DNA of 64,000 nt from Haliotis asinina (Eukaryota > Mollusca > Gastropoda > Lepetellida > Haliotidae): assembly GCF_037392515.1 (NCBI RefSeq), contig NC_090291.1, forward strand, positions 34,352,501 to 34,416,500, written 5' to 3'. Made by a program: the position numbers and the translations under genes. The notes beneath the pieces are model-generated. The model was given only the letters and a program-made list of their open reading frames with translations. It was not told the DNA's origin and ran no database searches. Positions within the stretch are counted from its first letter, which is position 1. Each line of letters begins with the position of its first letter. Below are positions 1-9,700 of this stretch, piece by piece.

Positions 1-947
1 GTCAGTCTTTGTCCATGATGGCGGCTCTTGTTGCTGCACTGTATCCGTCACACAGCTACTCCCACTCAGGCAGTGAGGGAATGGATGGCAATATGTATAT
101 GAGGCACAAATTGTGGATGAACATTCTTAAAACATTTCTTAGAAATAGTTATAACAATTATGATATTTTGGGCAGTGGGTCCTCTCTCATTTAAGACTAA
201 AACATGTTCTATGTGGGCTGGCAAACATTTTAGAAAAAAGAAATATTAAAAAAATCCTTTTTTCTATCAAAGAAACTTGCTTCAGTGTTATCTTGGCTTC
301 CATCAGACAGAAGATATAGAGATGTAAAATATTTATATAAAAACATGTCATGATGCTCTCGTTAGTTTCATGTAAATTGGCTGTCAATAAAATATGAGGA
401 AACCTGTAATTATTATTAAGTATAATTGAAGGCGACATTTCTACGCAGTTCAGTGTCGTCAAGCTCCACATTTCTACACAGGTTCAGTGTCGTCAAGCAT
501 TGTGATGCATGAGTAAGAAATAATAATGTATTCCCTCTATTTGTTTCTCATGGATCAATTGCTTGATGACATTAGAATCTCTGTTGAAACATCACGTTTC
601 ACAGAATGAAAGATGTATATCCATACCAATTGTTATCCTTTTACAAGCTCTGATAGGATGCAGTGTAATCAGCACAGCTGCTTAAAACCATTTTGTGGTG
701 CTATGCATCATTGCATGACAGGGTAACAGGACCATTCGGTGCATGTCCTTACTCTGGAAACAGCGACAACAGCTGTCCTTTACAGCTGTGTCTGTATCAT
801 ATTACCTCATTGATAAATGATGGTGATCATCATCAAGATCCTGGAGGTAACATGATGATGATGCCGATGATAATGAGGAGGAGGATAGTGATGATGATGG
901 TGATGTATGAATGGCGAATGGGCTTTCTCCAAGATCTTGACGTTAAA
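1..947. other. No gene recognised; AT-rich non-coding sequence
   Basis: I see no coding exon, RNA gene or element with clear ends here. A short sequence (about 25 bases containing cagttcagtgtcgtcaagc) is present twice, near 446-468 and 478-500. The missing 5' exon of the phosphatase gene (signal peptide) could lie here or upstream of the window, but nothing I can read supports a specific exon. Confidence 0.5.
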
Positions 948-970
948 AAAAATGATGATGATGATGATGT

Positions 971-1021
<51 letters not shown>
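948..1021. repeat. (GAT)n microsatellite
   Basis: Almost pure run of gat/atg triplets, about 23 units. It opens a poly-Asp frame on + and a poly-Ile frame on -; both are compositional artefacts. Confidence 0.95.
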
Positions 1022-1025
<4 letters not shown>

Positions 1026-1028
1026 AGT

Positions 1029-1178
1029 CAAGTGGCTAAGCGTTTGATCGTCACACTTATTAGAAGATCCCAGTTCGATTCACCACGTGGGTACAGTGTG
1101 TGAAGCCCATTTCTGGTTTCCCTGGCGGTGATATTGCTGGAATATTGCTAAAAGCAGCATAAAACCCAGCTCACCCAA
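1029..1178 (+). mobile_element. tRNA-derived SINE (type T), diverged
   Basis: Old copy with a box A-like start (gtggctaagcg), a box B-like stretch (cagttcgattcacc) and the tail seen in other copies (tgctggaatattgctaaaag). It is diverged enough that several consensus positions are lost. Confidence 0.75.
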
Positions 1179-1691
1179 ACTTGCTCATGTCATGTCTCAC
1201 TTTGCAAATGAGCATTCTAGCATGAATATACTAAAACTCTATATTAAGCAGTAGTGAGAACTGAGGTCTGATTTTAATAATTTATAGTGTGACTGATGAA
1301 ATAATTCATTCAGTATAGCTTAGTCTGAAATCTGTTAAATGATCTCATGAAATATACATTATTCCAGTCAGGCAGATAAATAAACATGATAAAACCAGAA
1401 GTAATGAGGTCTGTCATGTATGAGATATAGGTGGTTGATTTGGAATTTATGTAGGTAAGGCTCATTTATTATTATTGATTTGAGTTAATAAATTGCTGTA
1501 TCATTGTCAGCTTTGACTCTGTTGTAAGTAATACATTTAAAGCATTACATCCCAGATCTCACCACTGGACGTTGGATATTCAACATTTATTGATTAACCA
1601 CTTTTTTTCAACCACTAATCTCATTTATGAGGGTAATAACAGTAAATGTCATGTCATCATGTAAAGTATATGTCACTCATAACATGGCAGC

Positions 1692-1766
1692 ACATGTTAT
1701 ATCACAGTAATTAGTTATATCACAGTAATTAGTTATAACACAGTAATTAGTTATATCACAGTAATT
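1692..1766. repeat. 18-bp tandem repeat
   Basis: Four near-identical units of atcacagtaattagttat. Confidence 0.85.
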
Positions 1767-2060
1767 ATAGAGTTAAAGCATAAATAATGCCCATTTCTGA
1801 TGGTAATGTTACAGTTTTCATTGTATTATTGCTGCAACATATTCTGAAACTTGCACGCTAATGATATGACTAAACAGATGTTTTCCCAACAAAGCAAGTT
1901 GTTAGGATTCTTCTTCATGATGTGACAGTACTTTGAAAATTTGTAAGACTTGGGGATGAACTTTTGCATGGACAGTAAGAGCATAATGGGGAAAGCTGTG
2001 TTAATCTGATGATATCATCTGATAGTATTGGGAGAAGTTGTCTAATAGTGTTGTGTGAGG

Positions 2061-2412
2061 TCATCTCATATTATCATGGGATCATCTGCTGGTATTATGG
2101 GAGATCATCTGCTGGTATTATGGGACATCATCTGCTGGTATTATGGGACATCATCTGCTGGTATTGTGTGAGATCATCTGCTGGTATTATGGGAGATCAT
2201 CTGCTGGTATTGTGTGAGATCATCTGCTGGTATTATGGGAGATCATCTGCTGGTATTATGGGAGATAATCTGCTGGTATTATGGGAGATCATCTGCTGGT
2301 ATTATGGGAGATAATCTGCTGGTATTATGGGAGATCATCTGCTGGTATTATGGGAGATAATCTGCTGGTATTATGGGAGATCATCTGCTGGTATTATGGG
2401 AGATCACCTGCT
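2061..2412. repeat. 23-bp minisatellite
   Basis: About 15 copies of a 23-bp unit, gagatcatctgctggtatta plus tgg, with a few substitutions (gagatc/gacatc/gagata). It lies upstream of the first phosphatase exon in the window, so probably in an intron or 5' flank. Confidence 0.93.
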
Positions 2413-2715
2413 GGTATTGTATGAAGTCATCTATTGTCCTTTTGGCTCTACAGTGGACCGATGAATAGCACCTAAAACCTAATACACACAAAATACTCAT
2501 TGAAATGCTGATCATAATCAAAACATTATACCAACTCAGTGAGTTTTTTTTGCAGGATTTTTGGTCTAAAATAAAAAAGTTTTTCAACAAAATATCATTT
2601 AAATATAAACACAGTTCATATGAAGGAGGAGTGTAGAGAAAAGGACAGCCAGGTGTTCGAGAAGCATGTGCACAAAGTGCTGAGAAAATTGTTGATTCAT
2701 TAACCTGTCTTGTGC

Positions 2716-3165
2716 CATCTCCATCCTTTCTTGCACACCTGGCTGTTCCTTTTTCCACACTCCTCCCTAGTAACAGGCTTTGATTATGATCATCTCCATC
2801 CTTTCTTGTACACCTGGCTGTCCCTTTTTCCACACTCCTCCCTAGTAACAGGCTTTGATTATGATCATCTCCATCCTTTCTTGCACACCTGGCTGTCCCT
2901 TTTTCCACACTCCTCCCTAGTAACAGGCTTTGATTATGATCATCTCCATCCTTTCTTGCACACCTGGCTGTTCCTTTTTCCATGCTCCTCCCTAGTAACA
3001 GGCTTTGATTATGATCATCTCCATCCTTTCTTGCACACCTGGCTGTTCCTTTTTCCACACTCTTCCCTAGTAACATGCTTTGATTATGATCATCTCCATC
3101 CTTTCTTGCACACGTGGCTGTTCCTTTTTCCCCATTCCTCCTTAGTAACATGCTTTGATTATGAT
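2716..3165. repeat. 75-bp minisatellite, six copies
   Basis: Units begin at 2716, 2791, 2866, 2941, 3016 and 3091, exactly 75 bp apart. The period is a multiple of three, so both strands stay open: 25-residue repeats can be read on + and on -. Units differ by only a few substitutions. There is no codon-level sign of selection that I can see, so I treat it as non-coding. Confidence 0.93.
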
Positions 3166-3491
3166 CAGCGTTTCATTGAGTATTTTATGTTTGTTGGTTT
3201 ACAAGTTAGATTGCAATTCATCAGTCCGCTTTTGAGCCAAACAGACTGTAATGTTATTATATGAGGTCATCTGCTTGTGTTTTGTGAGGTGATCCTGTGG
3301 TATTGTATGAGGTCATCTGCTGGTTTTATTGAGGTCATGTAATGGCATTGACGTCATCAGATGGTATTCTGTGAGGTCATGTAATGAGGTGTCATCTAAT
3401 GATATTATTATTATTAGTTTTGTAAATTAGTACCTAGTTTTTCATCATCATTAATTGTGGAAGTAGTTCATGATTTTCTCATCTGTTTCAG

Positions 3492-3700
3492 AGCAATGTC
3501 TGCCGGAACAGGTTCACCTGTCCTACGGGAACACGATGTCTGAGATGGTCGTCATGTGGGCCACACCCAGCAACTGTACCACAGCCCTTGTGTATGGAGA
3601 CAAGGAGTGGGGCTTCCACGAGACAGCCAGTGGAAGATCTGTCAAGTTTGATATGAAGAATCCAAACGGCATCCAGTATCTTCATCATGTCAAGCTGCAG
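3492..3700 (+). CDS. PAP exon: N-terminal beta-sandwich, first part
   Basis: Preceded by a tttcag acceptor and followed by gtagga. Encodes [19 protein letters not shown] and the start of the fibronectin-III-like domain (MVVMWATP). The exon starts in phase 1, which is the evidence that coding sequence exists upstream. Confidence 0.9.
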
Positions 3701-6700
3701 GTAGGAGGGAGTTTGACCAGAGTGAGGGAGTGAGTGAGTCTTTACACCACTTTCAGCAATATTCCAGCAATATCATGACAAGAAACACCAGAAATGGGCT
3801 TCACAAACTGTATCCATGTGGGAATTAAACTCGTGACTTCAGCAAGACAAGTGAACACTTCGACTATTGGGCTTCTCCACTTCCCCATGATAAGGGGAAG
3901 CGACACCTTATTTGGGCCTACTGGGTCCCTTACCTGCTGGGTCCCTTACCTGATTCTCAAAATTTTGTCCTTTTTGGCCATCACCATCCATCATCAGTGA
4001 AATGATGTGTCACAGTACATTCATTGAACCAGAAACAGTAGAAATATTGTGGACTTTGCCATAAACCAACGAACAAACATACAAAACCTGTAGTATTTTT
4101 GTCAGTCACTGGTCGGTGATTTTTTTACTTTCAGCTGCATGGCATGCCAAAAAAACTCTTTCGAACATATCTGGCAACTTCTTTGAGAATCAGTTTAGAG
4201 GTTTTTTAGCTGAAGGAAAACCAAGTTATATGGATAGCTAACTTCTGCATTGTAACGAGTGACATGTTTCACTTGCTTGGTAAAAGTGTTAGTACCTAGC
4301 CTACACCGAAACTTTGTACTCATTGCAATAAAGACGTTGACTATCCTTATAACTTGGTTTTCCTTCACCTAAACAACCTGGTTTTCCTTTAACTTGGTTT
4401 TCCTTCACCTAAACAACCTGGTTTTCCTTTAACTTGGTTTTCCTTCACCTAAACAACCTGGTTTTCCTTTAACTTGGTTTTCCTTCACCTAAACAACCTG
4501 GTTTTCCTTTAACTTGGTTTTCTGGTGTTCCCCACCTTGATCATGCAGGAACATTGTTAAAAAGAGACTTGATAAAACTCACCCACCCACTCTTTCACTC
4601 ACCCACCCACCCACTAGAGTGCCTACACCCACCCACTCTTTCACTCACTCACCCACCCACTAGAGTGCCTACACCCACCCACTCTTTCACTCACTCACCC
4701 ACCCACTAGAGTGCCTACACCCACCCACTCTTTCACTCACCCACCCACCCACTAGAGTGCCTACACCCACCCACTCTTTCACTCACTCACCCACTAGAGT
4801 GCCTACACCCACCCACTCTTTCACACACTCACCCACCCACTAGAGTGCCTACACCCACCCACTTTCACTCACTCACCCACCCACTAGAGTGCCTACACCC
4901 ACCCACTCTTTCACTCACTCACTCACCCACCCGCTAGAGTGCCTACACCCACCTGGTCGTCTCCTGGCAGTGATTCAGTGCATGATGAAAATTGTTTCAG
5001 AACCTAAAGGCAGAGACAACATATCACTATCGTCCTCTCAGTAACAACATTGGTGCTGGACCTTTCTACTTCAAGACTCCACCAGCAGGACAGGTATGCA
5101 ACGCACACATTACGGCAGACTCAAGAGCATGTTTTTGGAACAGGATAGATACATTTTGTCATTTTACAGTTCTCATTATAGTAATCATGCTATTCTGTTA
5201 GAAATCTTTTGCCAAATGATTCATAATATGTTAGACGTTTAAGTCAGTTTTAACAGACTTCCATATAAATTTTTGCAGCAGCTAATATGAAGGTTGCTTC
5301 AAAAAGTGGTGCAGCTTTTAAAAGTGGTGTTGCTTCAAAAAGTGGTTTGTGCAGTCTTGGAGAGGTGCCAAGTACTCTGATTCATGCAAAGATGCACTTA
5401 ATTTTTACCCTCAAATCCAACCTCTGATTTACTGTGATAAAACTCTGAACTTTTACAGAAAGTGTTAATTTTGACTGTAAAACAAATAAACCTTTATTTC
5501 TACATTAGCAATTGTAGGCTTTCGATTAGGTGGCCTGGAAGTTGTCCTAACCATTAGGAATTCAAATCAGTAACAGTATGTTCTGTGTAGAAGCCGACGC
5601 ACCAACTTTTGTTCATCTTTGCAGTCATCAGAAATAGTGTCAGTAAATCCATATTGAATTAATGCCTATTTGTTTTTAGAAACATACACCAGGCTGATCA
5701 CAGGCCAGATAAGGCCTTTGGACATGGTTATGATGTATGGCATCAGGTTGTGTAGGACCCATGAAGATCTGGGTTAGAAGAGCTCTTCAACAGCTGTGCT
5801 CCTGATTTCTTTTATGTATAAACTCTGTCTTATGGCTATCATATTGCTGAGTTCATTGTCATAAAGCAAACACAAAACATATTTCCAGGACTGGTCACCA
5901 GTGTTCCTGGTATACGGAGACCTTGGTATCCATTCCTACACCATCCCCTCACTCACAGAGGAGGCGCTGTCCGGGGAGTACACTGCCGTGCTGCATGATG
6001 GGGACTTTGCCTACAACCTTCATGATAATGGGGGAACGGTAAGTTGCCAGCTTGCTGAACAAACATGTGAATGTGTTGTTACTAAAATTCACATTCAAAT
6101 GCCTCGTCTGTCCGTCCGTTAGACCGTCTGTAATCATAACTAAAAAAACATTCAATATTTTTAGACCAAAACTGATAGATATAACAATCCGAACCTATGG
6201 TTGTGCCTTTGTGCTGTTAACAGATATATGGCATACATATTTTTCGTGATTTATATGGAAACGATTCAGACTTAGTCTACAAATCGTCAAATGATTTGTC
6301 CTTTCAAATATTTGGCTGTCAGGGGATATGTTGATGTCCTGATGACTCTTGTTACCTGTTTATGATACTTCAAGAAGTGACATTTTGACCTGTTGGTAAT
6401 GCTGCAGTCAGGAATCCTCTTCCTCTTTCTTATACTGCAAGTTGGCGACTTTAACTTGTTTGTGACTCTGTGTGTAAGAACACTTTCACTCTGTATTGCC
6501 ACAGGTTGGGGACACGTTCATGCGGCTGATACAAGGAATTTCCTCTCAGCTTCCATATATGACATCGGTGGGCAACCATGGTGAGTAGCCATTGGTAATT
6601 GTTTGATCGGCATTCTAGAAGTCGGTGACTCAAAAATGAAACATACAACTTTATGGATGACAACTGCCTATTTATTGCATAGAGCAACGTTTTGATGTAG

Positions 6701-9700
6701 GTTCTTACATTGTTACCAAGCTGTAAGTCAATACAACCAGATGATGAGAGGTATATATACCCGTCTCATTTGTTGTTCCTAGTCTCCCATTGGCCTCTCC
6801 CAATTATGCACCAGTTGTTATTCAATTATATGTTGTTGTTAATGTTATTCTGCTGTTTGTCAAAATATACTATGTATATATACCTTCAGCTGTGTATATG
6901 CAGTGGAAGCTGTCAAAACCGGCATCTGTCCAATGCGGCAAGTTGTCAACACTGACACAAAATCTCAGTCCCATCCGCGGCATGTACATTCATTATCAGC
7001 TCTACAATCCAGCACATTGTCTAAACCGGATTATTTGTACCGGTTTTGACAGCTTCAACTGTATACCTAACTGTTGGTAGCAGGTAGCTAGTGGGCAAAG
7101 ATAATAGTAGCCAAGTTGCCTACTGCCAGAGAGTTTAGGTAGCTTAAGTTTTGTAGGTGGACTGTAGCCAGAAAGTGTGGATAGCATGTAGCTGGTGAAC
7201 AGTGAGGCAGTATTAGACAATTGTCTGTCACCAGCAGGTGCTTCTGGCTTGTTGGCAGCATATGTGGTGGCTGGTGGGAGTGGGTGTCTGCAGAGTATGG
7301 ATGGCCAGTTGTGGGTGCAGGTGGAAAGTGGTTGAGGATGGTGTGAATGGACTGTGTTAGTTGGTGGCCAGTAGGTAGACGGTGGGTGTGGGTATCTGCC
7401 AAGTATGGGTGACCAGTTGATGTTGGTGCAGAGGGCAACTGGGTGTGAATGGTGTGAGTGGGCTGTGTTTGTGGGTGGTCAGTAGGTAGACGGTGGGTGT
7501 GGGTATCTGCCAAGTATGGGTGACCAGTTGATGTTGGTGCAGAGGGCAACTGGGTGTGAATGGTGTGAGTGGGCTGTGTTTGTGGGTGGTCAGTAGGTAG
7601 ACAGTGGGTGTGGGTATCTGCCAAGTATGGGTGACCAGTTGATGTTGGTGCAGAGCGCAACTGGGTGTGGATGGTGTGAGTGGACTGTGTTTTTGGGTGG
7701 CCAGTAGGTAGACAGTGGGTCTGGATAGATAAGGTTGTCCGTAGGTGTGTGTGGCTACCGGATATTGATGTACATGGTTGGTGGTTATGGGATTCCATGG
7801 GTGAACTGATGCGTCACAAGGGTTGAAATGGTATACCAGGGTATTAATAGAACTGTGGTATTTTGCCTTTGATTTGATATACTGTAATGCAATCTAATGA
7901 ATTTGTTCCTTTTGTTTTCATACCGTTCTTCTATCTTGTCATAAAATGACAGTTTTCTTCATTTAAAATAACAAAGATTATGGTTATTTTTTTCTATGCA
8001 ATCAAACAATGTAAGGTTAGGCGCTTGTCAGTTTACTGCATTATCTCATGTGCTGAAATGAAACAGACTGAACTGAGAGCCTAGTACCACAATACACACC
8101 ATACCATGGTACGAGTGTAAACCAAAAGTCACTGTGTTTTGTAATCTGATTGGTTGAAAAACATGATCAAATGGTATTTAATTCCCGGAAACTGCAAGAC
8201 TATTTGCTTCGTATTGACACACAGAAACATCTCAAACAATTGTTTCGTTGTGTCATCAACAGTAGTGACTTCATTGAAATCATATTGTGACGTAAAGTCA
8301 GAAAGACGTGACAAATGAGCAACTCCAGATGCTGCCATGGGAACCAGCTGAAACGGCCAGCTGATGACACTTCACTGCTGTACTCATACTCGATGTAAAC
8401 GAGTGCAGACAATAAAACCCCACTGGTTTTCTTTTTTGTTTGCAATGTTGATAAACATTGCCAACGCCATCGGTCCCAAATACATTCCTGTACTTCAAAT
8501 ACTCAATAACACCCAAAAAATTGGCCAACACATGATGTTTATCACCTTATTTAAATTCATAAATAAGATATATAATCATTAAATATTTCACAGTCACCAG
8601 AAAAATATTTGTTTTTTTTGTTATGCCTCAGTCATTGAATGTGCCACTTTGTACAATTCTGTAGTTTTTTCAGAAATCATCGATGACACATTCGCACACT
8701 ACCGCCACAGGTTCTCTATGCCGGGATCTGATTGGCCAATTCCTCTAGAAAAGATGTGGTACAGCATTGATGTGGGACCTGTGCACTTAATCAGGTGGGA
8801 ATCTGTGGGTATATCAGTTAAAAATGCTCCTCAGCAACCTCTGCTGGAGACCTGTGAAGAATTGTCGTAAAAGGCGATTAATGGGATAGGGCAGTCAGTC
8901 TTGTTGACTTATTACATTGCATATCATCATACTTCCAACGGCTTGGACAGTTGCTCACAATATCAGCCTTCAAGACTTCTGCATGATGCTGACTTTTAGT
9001 TTAGATGGAATATTGCTGAATTTGGATTCAAACAACAATCAAGAAAAGATGAACTTTGTCCAAAGTCTTTCCAAGTGCAGTGTCTGACGCTTGGGTGAAT
9101 GAGTGAGTTTTGTTTTATGCTGCAATCAGCAATATTCCAGCTATATGGCTTGGTCTGTTAAGAATCAGATCTGAACCAGACAATCCAGTGATCAAGAGCA
9201 CAAGCATCGATCTGCCAAATCAGGAACTCATGACATGTGTCTCCATAAAACTACACACCCAAGAATATTGGTCGGCCATTTAGGATGATAAAACATTTGA
9301 TCTGAGACAGGAAATGTACTTTTTTCAGCTATTCCACAGAGGTGTTTTTCACTCTGGACAAGAAGTATGTTAACACGCAACATGATTGGCTAATTAAGGA
9401 TCTGAAGCAAGCCAATGAGAATCGAGCCAATTGTCCATGGGTGGTAGCATATGGACACCGTCCAATGTATTGCTCCAATGATGACAATGATGACTGCACC
9501 AAACCAGACTCTCTAGTCCGAGCAGGGTAAGTCCCCACTGGTTCACTCTCAGTATGTTATGGGCATATTCTGACTGGAGTGAGTGAGTGGGTTTTTGTTG
9601 AATGAGAGTGAGTGAGTGAGTGAGTGAGTGAGTGGATGAGTCAATGTTTTTGAGTAAGTGTGTAAGTTGTGTGACTGAGCAAAATGGAAGTGAGTACAGT

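Noticed and set aside
693-1103. 136-codon + frame with a poly-Asp run
   Set aside because: Created by the (GAT)n microsatellite and a SINE; no motif.
2381-3151. 256-codon minus-strand frame with 25-residue repeats, and the matching + frame
   Set aside because: The 75-bp period keeps both strands open equally; no start context, splice sites or domain.
7088-7798. 236-codon minus-strand Pro/Thr/His-rich repeat protein
   Set aside because: Explained by the 111-bp (37-codon) minisatellite inside a phosphatase intron on the other strand.
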